The notes under the pieces were generated by a model. The model was given only the letters and a program-made list of their open reading frames with translations, ran no database searches and was not told where the DNA came from. A DNA stretch of 64,000 nucleotides from Ostrinia nubilalis. Its lineage: Eukaryota; Arthropoda; Insecta; Lepidoptera; Crambidae. A program made the translations under genes and the position numbers. This document shows, piece by piece, positions 12,501-23,170 of this stretch. The first letter of the stretch is position 1, and each line of letters begins with the position of its first letter. The DNA lies in NCBI RefSeq assembly GCF_963855985.1, contig NC_087092.1:124001-188000 (forward strand), given 5' to 3'.

Positions 12501-14221
12501 TAGTGGAATTCCTGCGGCGGGCGGGGGTTCGGAGAAAGCGCCGATTTCTCGCGGCCCTGAGCAGCCAGCTGCGGGGAAAGTGGGCCAGAGCCGCCAGGTG
12601 GTAGCACTTAGGGATGCCAAAATCAATCTAGTAAGGGAAACTTCTCAATTGAAGTGATGTAATGATTATGACTTTGATTTATAAACATACGCTGCTGTTT
12701 AAGATTTTGTGCAAATTAAATCTAGCACTGAGAGACAAGAAGATATGACTAATTAATAAATTACTTGGGTCATACAGATGCTTGACTCTATCAATAGTGA
12801 GTGAGGTGAGTTTTATAAGTAATGAATTACATGAAATTACAAACTGAAAGTAAAAAATACACTGACTAGAATATACTGGATTTGTTAATTTAATCTTGTC
12901 TCTCATTTTGCAAAGAAAGTGTAATGCTTGTGCTTGGCGTATAAAGCGTTAATTATAAAATATTGTCCTGGTGTAAAGCCTTAATGGTTCCTGGTTCGCC
13001 GACAGCTGGGCCCGGACTGCCCGCGGCCGCCAGTCCGCGCGCGCCAGCTGTCCGCAGTCTCCGCGCCTCTGTACCAGCATTACTTTGTATATCACCTTTA
13101 TAATCCAGTAGAGCTGTAAATTTATAACTTGAGACAGTTTATTCACTCGAGTATTACGTTGGTTTAGGACGGTTAAGACCCTTTGTACTCGTATATTTGA
13201 ATATTGTTGTCGTAAAGTTTCCAATAAAACTAATATTGTTGTTGCAAAATTCAGAAAATAAACAGTAAAGTAGGTTTATACCTCAAATTACAATATTAAT
13301 GCGTGCGCATGTATGGGTAGTGTAATGTCCTATTTAGTTTCAGAGGCAACCTAAATTAAGTCAATTAAGGTAGGAACTTCATGATTAATTTTGCTTTGAA
13401 CTTGTATATTATTATGGCTTCAGTCCGAAACTTGTTTAGCTGACTGTAGAAAACAGGTTACTATTCGATAATTTCACCTTCCGACTCTGCGTCGGGACTC
13501 TGGAGATAAGGGATATCTAGATCACTGAACTCGAGGGCATTTTCCACGTTAGTAAATCTAATTACAGAAACTAAAGCTATTAATGAGATTCATGCTATAA
13601 TATTTCATAATAATACGGCGCCTTTAGAACCTGTTACTGTTGACAATTCATTACGGGAACAAAATCGGCAATAACAATATTATGTGCCCACCCCTTGCGC
13701 TCCCGTGCGGCAACTGCAATGTGAATCAATTAATAATTCAAGAGCCGGCAGCGGGACACCCAATAAGCGACCCCTAACATCGAGTCGAGGGTCCTAAATC
13801 TTAAATCATGCCTCTCCACTTTATATGCAGATGTTGCATTGTTCCTGCTGAGCGCATTGACCTTAAGCCGGTGCCGTTTTGCACTTTTATTCAACCCTAT
13901 CTTAAATTAGTAATTAAAGTGAATCGGGAGCTTAGATTTTTTAACTTTTTAGTAATTCTCAGTATTATTAGAAGTGTTATACTACGATCCTACGACGTGC
14001 CATAAACTACAGGCATTTAATTGTAACAGTAACAGAGTTGCAGCTTGCAAGTCACGATCTCGTGAGGCAAGTAAGACATTGGAGCAAGTTTACTGTACAT
14101 ACTTGTAATCGATTGATAAGAACCGTTACTTACAATCACATGTGTTCAATAAAATCGATACCGATTATTGTCAAACTGTCTGAGCTCATGCGATGATTGA
14201 TAGTTGATAGTAGTAATTACA
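9567..14221. other. Non-coding stretch with GC-rich islands
   Basis: No gene supported. GC-rich islands lie near 9920-9980, 11575-11645, 12055-12115, 12510-12605 and 12985-13075; the last includes GCGGCCGC at about 13023. An island at 9240-9370, just upstream, also has GCGGCCGC (9287). The 76-aa frame at 12427-12657 lies over an island and has no recognisable domain. Confidence 0.55.
10910..10942. repeat. Perfect 14-bp hairpin
   Basis: AACTGACTGAATCT is followed by a 5-base spacer and its exact reverse complement. There is no U-run after it and no operon context, so I do not call it a terminator. It could be a relic of a small inverted-repeat element. Confidence 0.8.
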
Positions 14222-14246
14222 ACCACAGAATAATAATAAGTACTAC

Positions 14247-14540
14247 CAGGCCTGTTCATCTCCGCGAGTTTACATCGAAAACAAAACACGCACGATTGCC
14301 CCCTACAAGAGTACTATTCGACAAGGCCTCACATACGAGCGAACATTGACTCACGCACGCGTATTCTTGTGTATGATGGAAAATTATGCTCGTGCTTTGT
14401 CCTCGAGATTAGAAATAAGAACTATGTAGTATCACGTACGGTGATGCCAGTTTACGCACTGTTAGTTGAGGATATATTTTTTTTTTTTTTTGTGGGTATC
14501 TCACTTTACATCTTATTTGACATTGGTATCCGTCGTCAGT
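14247..14540 (+). repeat. Left inverted end of the composite element
   Basis: Contains the block opening CAGGCCTGTTCATCTCCGCG, a CTCGAGATTAGAAATAAGAA segment, and a T-run of about 15 bases followed by GTGGGTATCTCACTTTACAT. All three recur reverse-complemented at 19377-19537 and 20333-20466, and one piece recurs again at 19153-19199. The few differences seen are point changes and A/T-run length. Confidence 0.8.
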
Positions 14541-14623
14541 CACGATTCAGTGCTCTGCCAGTTCGCACTTCTTCTACTTAAATACGTACCCAGTGTTAAA
14601 AATAGTGTTTTTGTGTCGTCAAA

Positions 14624-14745
14624 ATGCCGAACGAAAAACGTCAAATGAGGATAAGGAACATTTGCTGAAGAAAATAAATAAATTGGAGCAGAAGATATGG
14701 GGTGCTGAACGTCGTTCAAGCGGTTCAACAGAAGATCATCGTTAC
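14624..14745 (+). pseudogene. Broken ORF1/gag-like start inside the composite element
   Basis: An ATG at about 14624 opens MPNEKRQ, but that frame stops after 14 codons. The neighbouring frame downstream reads EHLLKKINKLEQKI, a heptad-like basic coiled coil resembling the N-terminal part of retroelement ORF1/gag proteins, and it stops at the start of the tandem array. The piece is far too short for any such protein (normally hundreds of residues). Most coding sequence appears to have been lost and the array put in its place. The family assignment is a guess from composition only. Confidence 0.3.
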
Positions 14746-16145
14746 ACATTACCATAATGCGAACAACCATCCCGGGTTGTCTCTTTATGCCAGTTGTGTT
14801 TTTTGTCTGAGGGTTTGCGGTTTAACGTTTGAGTTCTACTCCTACCCCTAATTCAGACAATTGGAAAAATCGCAAGTTCATCGCCTTCAACCAAAAGAAG
14901 AAGAAGAAGAACATCATCATTACACATTACCATAATGCGAACAACCATCCCGGGTTGTCTCTTTATGCCAGTTGTGTTTTTTGTCTGAGGGTTTGCGGTT
15001 TAACGTTTGAGTTCTACTCCTACCCCTAATTCAGACAATTGGGAAAAATCGCAAGTTCATCGCCTTCAACCAAAAGAAGAAGAAGAAGAACATCATCATT
15101 ACACATTACCATAATGCGAACAACCATCCCGGGTTATCTCTTTATGCCAGTTGTGTTTTTTGTCTGAGGGTTTGCGGTTTAACGTTTGAGTTCTACTCCT
15201 ACCCCTAATTCAGACAATTGGAAAAATCGCAAGTTCATCGCCTTCAACCAAAAGAAGAAGAAGATCATCATTACACATACTACCATCCCGGGTTGTCTCC
15301 TTATGCCAGTTGTGTTTTTTGTCTGAGGGTTTGCGGTTTAACGTTTGAGTTCTACTCCTACCTCTAATTCAGACAATTAGAAAAAACGCAAGTTCATCGC
15401 CTTCAACCAAACGAAGAAGAAGACAGATGCAGTAAGTTCTATCCATTATTACACATACTACCATGGTGCGGGCAACCATACCGGGTTGTCTTCTTATGCC
15501 AGTTGTGTTTTTTGTCTGAGGGTTTGCGGTTTAACGTTCGAGTTCTACTCCTACCTCTAATTCAGACGAATACAGTAAATTATTTTTATTATAATATTAT
15601 CATTACACATACTACCATATTGCGGGCAACCATACCAGGTTGTCACGTTATGCTAGTTGTGGTTTTTGTCTGATGATTTGCGTTTTAACGTTTGAGTTAT
15701 TACCTACCTCTAATTCAGACGAATACAGTAAATCATATTTACTTAATACAATATTATCATTACACATACTACCATATTGCGGGCAACCGTACACGGGTTG
15801 TCACGTTATTTAATTTGTGTGGTTATTTTTGTCTGACAGTTTGCGATATTAATATATACTTGCCTCCAAATCAGACGTTCGTAATGTAATGATTTATCTA
15901 TATCTAAGGGTTTGCGGCACTAAAAACTTTGCATTAATAACCTACTTCAAAATCAGATGTTCGAAGTTAATTATTTTTTTAAATAATAATTACCCATACT
16001 ACCATACTGCGGAGCTGTGTGATTTTTATAATATGATGGTTTGCGGTATTATCAACAATACCTACCCTCTAAATCAGACGCAGAATCCTAAAAATATTAC
16101 GATACTTACGGTATTGCGGGCAACTACAACGGGTTGTAATTTTAC
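14744..16145 (+). repeat. Tandem array of ~155-180 bp units, about nine copies
   Basis: Unit starts marked by ACACATTACC or ACACATACTA fall near 14744, 14922, 15101, 15273, 15451, 15605 and 15762, with degenerate units to about 16145. Each unit holds CAACC-loop-GGGTTGT (a small hairpin), then GTCTGAGGGTTTGCGGTTTA, then CTAATTCAGAC. The first three units are nearly identical. Later ones diverge progressively and shorten. The frames that cross the array are by-products of the repeat and are not genes. Confidence 0.9.
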
Positions 16146-16352
16146 TGACCTACTTAATTCTTCAAGTCAAGTAAGTTCAAGTCTAAGTTTTTCGGTGATA
16201 ACAATTTGGCGATATTTAATTTTAAATTGATATAAACGTTAATATTACTAGGCATGCAGATAATTCGTGTTAAGTTGTTACCTACCCGCTACATATTTTA
16301 GCAGGCAGTCAAAAGGGCTGTTCCATACTTGTAAAAGTACATAAATCACATT

Positions 16353-16376
16353 AAAAAAAAAAAAAAAAAAAAAAAA
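16353..16376 (+). repeat. A-run of about 24 bases
   Basis: An uninterrupted poly-A tract lying about 200 bases past the tandem array. It could be the tail of a retroposed sequence on the plus strand, but no poly-A signal or target duplication is evident around it. Confidence 0.8.
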
Positions 16377-16479
16377 TGAAATAATGCATACCTACTTGTT
16401 TAAAAATTGGGAGTTGTCTTAATAAGACATAATTTGATGGGTTTATATCCACACTACCGGGCTGTGACCGGGCGGTGAT

Positions 16480-16665
16480 ATGATACACGCCAAATCGTTA
16501 GCAGGTGAAAAACCATTAGTGGCTATCGAAACATTGGACTCAGAACCCTTAGCCTCGAACCCTGCCGCCGCCGACGCTGCTGCTCTCGTTGACATCTGCG
16601 CCGCTTCCGCTGCTGCTGAAACTAGAAATCAATTAGATTCGACACCTGCAACGCTGTTGGTCTGA
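16480..16665 (+). other. GC-rich open frame of 61 codons, unrecognised
   Basis: An ATG-initiated frame inside the composite element with an Ala-rich middle (PAAADAAALV, then CAASAAAE). Base composition is clearly richer in GC than its surroundings. No domain, signal peptide or convincing splice site is visible. It could be a fragment of element-encoded protein or chance openness in a GCC/GCT-repeat tract. I would not call it a gene. Confidence 0.2.
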
Positions 16666-19150
16666 AACAGCTGCGCCCCTTCATGATGAGATTGTAATAT
16701 TGGTGATGATCCTGTGTAGGACAAGCCTCAACACAATTACCTTAATATGAATTTCTTATCGATGCCAATCGCATTTTTTCGACTGTCTACTAAGAATTCA
16801 TTATCAGAAAAAACGTAATTCTACTTAGACTCATTAAAGATAAGATCAATTATTACCTACTTTGGGGCCAGCTGGCGCTGTGTGAAATTGTTAAAAGACT
16901 TATCTATTTATTTATTTATTACAAACACCGAAGATTGACGCCATGTCTTTTGATAAAAACTTTCCAAAACACTAAAAACTGCCTAGCGAACTTCAAAGTT
17001 TGGGGCTGATCTGGAATTGAATCCCAAAATCAAATCAGCAGCCACCAAAAAGTCCTTTCTTATACGAATTTAACCTTGAAGGGACTTCCCCGAAAGGCAG
17101 ACAACCGATGAAAACAGAGGACTTGACCTCCTGACTTTCAAAACAGTCATCACGTGTCATGCTCGTGAGCGCACCAGCCGCATCCAGCTCAGAACCGCAA
17201 CAGTTGAATCTCGTAAAATATGTCGGTTGGCTTTTAAATTTTTACCATCAGTGGTCACTAGTAATAAGTGACTCTGTTGTACTAGGATAGAGTTATGTGA
17301 TTTCAATTTCACAACCAATAATAAATGTCAGTATAAATCACATAATACATGATTATATTCGGACATAGAAAAATTGCAATTATATCAGGCTATTCATAAA
17401 CTTATATTAAGTGTCATGAAATATAGTACTCCGATGTCTCAACTACGGGATGGGGGGCGGCGTGTTACGGGGAAGCTTCTGGGGACCCATGGTCCAACAT
17501 CTATTTTATTTTATTAATATTATCTAATATTAAAAACATAATATAAGAATTAATCTGCAAAGATTCCAAACATTGACCTTTCTTGGCCTAAAAGTATTTA
17601 CTAAGGATCTTCAAAATTTTCAGTTTCTCAGAATGAAATTCAGTTTTGTACACCGCATAGGTGGCGTGCAGTTTCCCCCCACTTAACACAAATAAAAATA
17701 ATTGTGGCAATGATGCGAAACTAGAAAAATCATTATAATCATCAATACACAATGATGTGTCCTATCTAATGATCTATCTTATCTAGATAATAGCATGGTA
17801 GATACCGAATCTTGAAGAGTCCATTCAATATTAGTATGGACTCGACATTACCAAATTCACCATTTTATCATTTTTACATTTGGAGAACGTGGCATCGTTA
17901 ATTTTGCTAAATTCGTTATCTTTATATACCCTAAATTAGATAGGTACCCTGATGCATACGCAATTAAAATTTTAAGACAACAAGGTCAAGCTTATTTCTG
18001 CGGTTTCCTTCCTTTTTTGTATTACACATACATTGCGAAAAATCACATGACGTGATCAAGCGACGGGTATACTGGCAGTACCCTTATAATGTAGTCTAGC
18101 TTTGTTTCTTTAATTGGATAAAAATAAAAACGCTACATGTGTCTAAATGTCTCATATAAAACGAAGATTACATCTTCATCTATCTATGGATATTATATCT
18201 TCATCATTGTCTGATGATCAAGCAGTACAATAATTGTTCAAGGAAATTGTTTTACTTTTACCATAACTATCATTCATTGAGGTATTAGATTCCACTATTT
18301 TAATAAAAATTGTGAATTTCGATAGCTGTAATAAGCTTGTCTTTTAATTTGGCTGTCATATTGGAAACATAATCAGATATTATGGTTTCCGAAAAATTTA
18401 AAATATTGAGAAATTAGCCATTTTACTGTCATTAGTTAGTGTAATTATTACACACATTGTTCAAACCTTCCTTATAAGCATTCAAATGTTATGCATACAA
18501 ATATTCAATTTAATCACGACATCGCGCCCAAGTTCACAACAATCAATCTTGGTATTGTTTTGACAATTTATGTCATGTACAAGCATTTTGTGCAAAGTGT
18601 TGCTTACGAAATTGTTTACCGCTCTAACACCGAGCACTTAGTTTAGTCACAAGTTTAGTTCAATTAACATTGCAGGCTTGTGATATTGACACCTTGATAT
18701 TCACCACTCACAGCACGAGGCATGCTGCCTCGTCTAGAGCACATACATTAGGAATTAATCTTGATTATCAGAATTACCCCCGGTTGGAGCGTTATTTCAA
18801 ATAGCTACTTTGGGCAAATTCTTTAATAGAATGCCTATTGCGTCCAGAAATAACAATCAACATTTAATTGCCAGAAAAACCTAATACTGACAATTGATTT
18901 GGGAAACAATAATTAACTTTCCCACTTAAATTATGGCTAATATAACAGCTAATTATACTTGCCTTTAATTACTTACCCTTAATAATAATTATCAATTATA
19001 CGAAAGTATTCACTCGGGTAACTACGACAGTTATGTCACACTTAATAGTAATTATAAAACAAGCATTGTATTCTTACTAATGATTTATTATTTTTGCAAA
19101 GTAATAAACAGCTTTGTTTTTATTATCATTTCACATCAGTTCTCTCAAAA
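16666..19150. other. Interior of the composite element, nothing recognised
   Basis: AT-rich DNA with no open frame above 60 codons, no motif of known transposases, reverse transcriptases or recombinases, and no repeat structure that I can see. It may be unrelated unique DNA trapped between the inverted ends. Confidence 0.5.
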
Positions 19151-19198
19151 TCTACATAGTTCTTATTTCTAATCTCGAGGACAAAGCACGAGCATAAT

Positions 19199-19575
19199 TA
19201 ATGATTAAACGAACTTAAAAAGTGAAGTTCTATCATAATTATGCGAGGGCTTTGTCCGAAGAGATTAGAAACCCTCCCACCCGTCTTTAACAATCATAAT
19301 AATTATGTATATTATTAAAAACACAAACCCCCATATTAGTGAAATGATAAAAAATACAAATTACTACTCCAAACTAACTGACGACGGATACCAATGTCAA
19401 ATAAGATGTAAAGTGAGATACCCACAAAAAAAAAAAAAAAATATATCCTCAACTAACAGTGCGTAAACTGGCATCACCGTACGTGATACTACATAGTTCT
19501 TATTTCTAATCTCTTCGGACAAAGCCCTCGCATAATTATGATAGAACTTCACTTTTTAAGTTCGTTTAATCATTA
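19199..19575. repeat. Secondary inverted repeat (~73-bp arms, ~230-bp loop)
   Basis: The arm at 19199-19271 (TAATGATTAAACGAACTTAA, then GTGAAGTTCTATCATAATTA and onward) returns reverse-complemented at 19503-19575. The loop holds part of the right inverted end, including its A-run. It sits directly beside the large palindrome, so the right end of the composite element has at least two nested fold-back layers. Confidence 0.8.
19377..19537 (-). repeat. Right inverted end, inner block
   Basis: Reverse complement of 14381-14540, including the TGTGGGTATCTCACTTTACA segment and the long T-run. It differs from the left end where CTCGAGGACAAAGCACGAGC is replaced by CTCTTCGGACAAAGCCCTCG. The left-end version of that stretch survives in a third copy at 19153-19199. 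Confidence 0.8.
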
Positions 19576-20330
19576 AAAATAAAGAAAATGGTGTACTAAA
19601 TACTGTGCAGTATTTAACTGCCTAAATAATAATAAAAACACAGAATGTACTTTTTTAAGTTGCCTCAAGACACTGAGAGGTAAATAAGTAGTTAATAATT
19701 CATGATAATTCATGCTAAATCATGTATTTCCTCCGCCATTTTCTGCAGATTGGCACCTCACGTCACATCATTTTACCGAAGTCAGCCCTATAGCTTCGGC
19801 GCAGTACCGATCACTGACGTTTGTCAACAAAACTTCTGACAAACTTGCTTGACTCTTGAGACAAGCTAAATTACACCATATTGTTAATGACATTGAGCAT
19901 ACATTTTTTTAAATACCTTCGCGAAGTAAAACTTCTGTACGTAGTACTTATTATTATTCTGTGGTACTACGTACAGAAGTTTTACTTCGCAAAGGTATTT
20001 AAAAAAATGTATGCTCAATGTCATTAACAATATGGTGTAATTTAGCCTGTCTCATGAGTCAAGCACCATTTTGTTGACAAACGTCAGTGATCGGCACTGC
20101 GCCGAAGCTATAGGGCTGACTTCGGTAAAATGATGTGACGTGAGGTGCCAAACTGCGGAAAATGGCGGAGGAAATACATGATTTAGCATGAATAATTATC
20201 ATGAATAATATTAACTACTTATTTACCTCTCAGTGTCTTGAGGCAATTTAAAAAAGTACATTCTGTGTTTTTATTATTATTTAGGCAGTTAAATACTGCA
20301 CAGTATTTAGTACACCATTTTCTTTATTTT
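19576..20330. repeat. Large near-perfect palindrome (~370-bp arms, 16-bp spacer)
   Basis: Left arm 19576-19947 and right arm 19964-20330 are reverse complements with few mismatches and one small indel region (about 19829-19850 against 20064-20075). The spacer region 19941-19965 is the exact reverse complement of 14222-14246 at the left edge of the composite element. Its transcript would be a long hairpin RNA. No open frame runs through it. Confidence 0.9.
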
Positions 20331-20332
20331 CT

Positions 20333-20466
20333 TCCATCATAAACAAGAATACGCGTGCGTGAGTCAATGTTCGCTCGTATGTGAGGCCTTGTCGAATAGT
20401 ATCCTGTAGGTGGGCCATCGTGCGTGTTTTGTTTTCGATGTAAACTCGCGGAGATGAACAGGCCTG
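20333..20466 (-). repeat. Right inverted end, outer block
   Basis: Reverse complement of 14247-14380 over its full 134 bases, with a handful of substitutions. It closes with CAGGCCTG. Sequence outside (TTACAACTTCAATTACTAC) does not continue the match to the left flank, except for a shared TTACAAC. Confidence 0.8.
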
Positions 20467-21058
20467 TTACAACTTCAATTACTACACCGCGAGAAGCGTT
20501 GTAAGTAAATACACGCACGCAATATCTATAGTATTAATACTTTTTAAAGCTACCTAAATAATAATATAAATAAACGCTATTGCTGCTAGTGCTGGAGGTT
20601 TACTGTTAATCAACCATGCTTTACAATCTAATCCAAATGAAAACTAAATTAGAAATGCTGTTTCATGTTTGCTTGGAAATTTCAGCACACATTTATGCAA
20701 AGAAACAAAAAGAGCAGCAGAGCTTTTAAAGAAGGTGTTTTATTAGTCATTAAGCTTTTTATTAGCTTCATTAGCTTTTAACAAAAACTAAAAGTAGTGC
20801 AAATCATAGATAGTAGTGGCATCGTGCGGCCGCGCTGGGGGTGCACACGCGTCCCCGGCACGTCCCCGTCGCGTCCCCGTTGCTTCCCCGTCGCGTCGCC
20901 GCGGTGAGCTCGCGGACAGTGGTGCCTTTCTGTTTTTCTGTTTCACTGTATGTTGCATGCCAATTGTCGTTGGTTAGATGTGTGAAACGAACATTCATTG
21001 TTTATCACTACTTTGTACCACATTTACCGCAATAAAAAAATTCTATTCTATTCTATTC
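20467..21058. other. Non-coding, one GC-rich island
   Basis: No gene supported. A GC-rich island at about 20820-20925 contains GCGGCCGC (20826) and repeated CGTCCCCG/CGTCGC units. The two 64-aa frames on opposite strands across it are artefacts of the island. A short ATTCTATTCTATTC run lies near 21042-21058. Confidence 0.55.
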
Positions 21059-21497
21059 AGATTAGGCGAATTATCGCCATTTAGGCTACCTCTGGGGGTC
21101 AAATGGCGACCAAAAAATGCAAACGGCTACCAGTAGCCATTTAGGCTACCTAGAAAATAAGATCGGGCTATTTAGGCTACTTCAGGATTACCTTGGAAAA
21201 ATAAATCATAACCTAGTATTCTGTAATTCAGTTAGTTTTTTAAAATGACCCCCTACCCCCTTTACTACTTTAAAAAGTCCAAACTCCATACTAAATCCGT
21301 CAATTTTTTTTTAAGTGTCAGCTCCATACAAATTACGTTCGAAAATTCGGTTATTCGGCTAAGTCCTGCACCCTCTTTGCTACACCTTAGCCATACATAA
21401 ATAATAATTTAATGATCAAAATCTGTTTACTTTACACATTACCGGTGGGCCAGCTGGTACTCTATACAATGCCTAGGAATTACATACACCTGTAGGC

Positions 21498-21594
21498 CTA
21501 AGATGCGTGCCGTGATAACTTTTATCGACGTCAAAATGTATGGGCAAAATCGATAAAATGGCGTGATAACCGCTTATCGCGGCGCGCATCTTAG
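21498..21594. mobile_element. Short inverted-repeat element (97 bp), CTAAGATGCG ends
   Basis: CTAAGATGCGTGCCGTGATA at the left faces TATCGCGGCGCGCATCTTAG at the right. The core reads TATCGACGTCAAAATGTATG. A relative (CTAGGATGCGTGCC and GGCACGCATCCTAG ends, with ATCGACGTCAAAATATATGG inside) is carried within both hAT-type MITEs at 42651-42734 and 47078-47161. No clear target duplication. Confidence 0.7.
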
Positions 21595-21874
21595 TCCAAC
21601 TGCCTAGGTAAAGTATTTATTGAACAATAATATTTTATACATTGCCTACGCGCCCCAGGCATTGATTTTACACATTGACTAGGGATTGTATAAATAAATA
21701 AATAAAATAAAAAGTTTTCATTTCGAACAACTCATAAGTTCATAGTGTGGTTAGTAAACACACCTTAAATGCTAATGTTAGTAATCTTTATCAAGCGAAG
21801 CTTTATGGAATTCCTAAATTTTATTAAATTGCCGCTAACACATACATTACGCACACACTTATACGCAATATAAA

Positions 21875-21921
21875 TACACGATTTAAGAAAACAACATGGC
21901 CGCAATATAGGAAATGACAGG

Positions 21922-21971
<50 letters not shown>

Positions 21972-22025
21972 AGTTGTCAGCTGATTGCCTATATTGCAGC
22001 CATGTTGATTTCTTAAATCTTGTAT
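21875..22025. mobile_element. Inverted-repeat element with a (TG)n microsatellite at its apex
   Basis: The left arm (about 21875-21920: TTTAAGAAAACAACATGGCC, then GCAATATAGG) is matched by the right arm (about 21974-22025). The apex between is a TG-repeat of roughly 50 bases with a GCGCGCG interruption. The 109-aa minus-strand frame crossing it (a His-Thr run) is a product of the microsatellite and is not a gene. Confidence 0.75.
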
Positions 22026-22522
22026 GTACTCGGCACTAGTCAGGTAGTTAGTGACGTCACATAAAAATGTTGCCCGAATGAGTAGGCTGACCAAACATTA
22101 TCTATCTCTTTTTTCATATGTCACCATGGGTAAGTTAGAAAGAGATAAACAGTGTTTGTCATTAATGTGTCGATTTGATATTATGTACTTTTGTATACTT
22201 ACCTCAAAATGTTAGGCGAATTAGGCTACTTCAGGAAAAAAAAATATTAGGCGATTTAGGCTACTCGGTAGGAAAAATTAGGCGAATTGAGTTAGCTGAT
22301 ATCTGGCAACCCTGCTCGCGGATTAGTTTAATCGGGCGCGGACACGTGCCGGCTCCGCGGCGTTCGCGCAGGGGAGATGCGATTTAATTAAACCATTTCG
22401 ATGCCTATGTCACCCTCGCTTTAAGCCGACGCGTCTGGTCATAAAGGAAATTTATAATCACTGTCGAGTATGTGAGAACTAAAAACTCTACTGAGATAGA
22501 AAAGCGTACCTATCTGACTGAC

Positions 22523-22632
22523 ACTAAGGCTGAGCTGAGTTGCATCACATATAATGATAACCAGTGCATTTTGTATGGATTTTGACGGGTTTTTGACGTT
22601 TGTTAAAGTAAGATGGTGCAACCCAGCCTAAG
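22523..22632 (-). mobile_element. MITE, GGCTGGGTTGCACCATCTT family
   Basis: Terminal repeats are CTAAGGCTGAGCTGAGTTGC at the left and, reverse-complemented at the right, CTTAGGCTGGGTTGCACCAT. The right two-thirds matches 4781-4870 in reverse orientation. About 110 bp, non-coding. The superfamily is not determined because no clean target duplication is seen. Confidence 0.65.
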
Positions 22633-22766
22633 AAAGATACTTTACCTGTACTTTTGGTGCATTTTATCCAAGGTCAGTTAAATAATTAAAATATTTTCTA
22701 ACAGATACAAACTGCGATAACAATAAATCATCCATATACATCTATAATACAGAGTAATTTGTAAGT

Positions 22767-22891
22767 AAAATTATCACTTCACGGGATTTATTGCAACAAT
22801 ATCTATTTTAACGGTAAATAATATTTACCCTCCCGACGTTTCGGCTCGGTTGCACGAGTCATGGTCGCGGGCAGACTGAAGTGATAATTTT
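22767..22891. mobile_element. Small inverted-repeat element, AAAATTATCACTTCA ends
   Basis: Fifteen-base perfect terminal inverted repeats flank 95 bases containing CCCGACGTTTCGGCTCGG and GGTCGCGGGCAGAC. That combination is familiar from dispersed lepidopteran repeats, but I cannot name the family with confidence. Total 125 bp. Confidence 0.65.
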
Positions 22892-23170
22892 CTATATTAA
22901 TACATTGAAGTAATATTGTACGTAGTACATTATAACTCAATGTATTAATAATTTCGTCAAGGGGTACGGTAGACTGGATCGAAACCTTATATGAATAACA
23001 AAGCATAAAAAAATAACGATTTTGAGTCGACAACACATATCCGCAAAATTCGGATAATGGAGAATTTCGTTAAATTCCGATGGCATTGACAAACAAACCG
23101 CTGTCGCCATCTTTAGTAGTTCACCATCCACTCACTATGCGATCAACGCCAAAAGCTGGGTTGTCATCGA

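Larger units (their letters stand above)
14222..20466. mobile_element. Composite element with long inverted ends (fold-back-like), about 6.2 kb
   Basis: Two inverted ends define it. Left 14247-14380 matches, reverse-complemented, right 20333-20466 (134 bases each). Left 14381-14540 matches right 19377-19537. The right end is split between these blocks by about 795 bases containing a large palindrome. Between the ends are a short ORF1/gag-like remnant, a tandem array, a poly-A run and ~3 kb without coding sense. The seven-base TTACAAC lies just outside both ends (before 14224 and after 20466), a possible target duplication if the ~23 bases CACAGAATAA... belong to the element. The architecture recalls fold-back elements or a rearranged LTR/DIRS-type retroelement. 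I cannot choose between these without other copies. Confidence 0.6.
21059..22290 (+). repeat. Dispersed TTAGGCTAC repeat motif flanking a MITE cluster
   Basis: GCCATTTAGGCTACCT-type units occur about three times at 21074-21183. GTTAGGCGAATTAGGCTACT and GGCGATTTAGGCTACTCGG occur at 22214-22268. The two groups share TTAGGCGAATT and GGCTACTTCAGGA. They may be two ends of one older element into which the small MITEs between them inserted, or two partial copies of one repeat. Confidence 0.5.

Noticed and set aside
14829..16230. Frames of 65-113 codons across the tandem array
   Set aside because: The unit is not a multiple of three throughout, and frames do not persist between units.
21765..22094. 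109-codon minus-strand ORF with a His-Thr run
   Set aside because: Produced by the TG microsatellite inside an inverted-repeat element.
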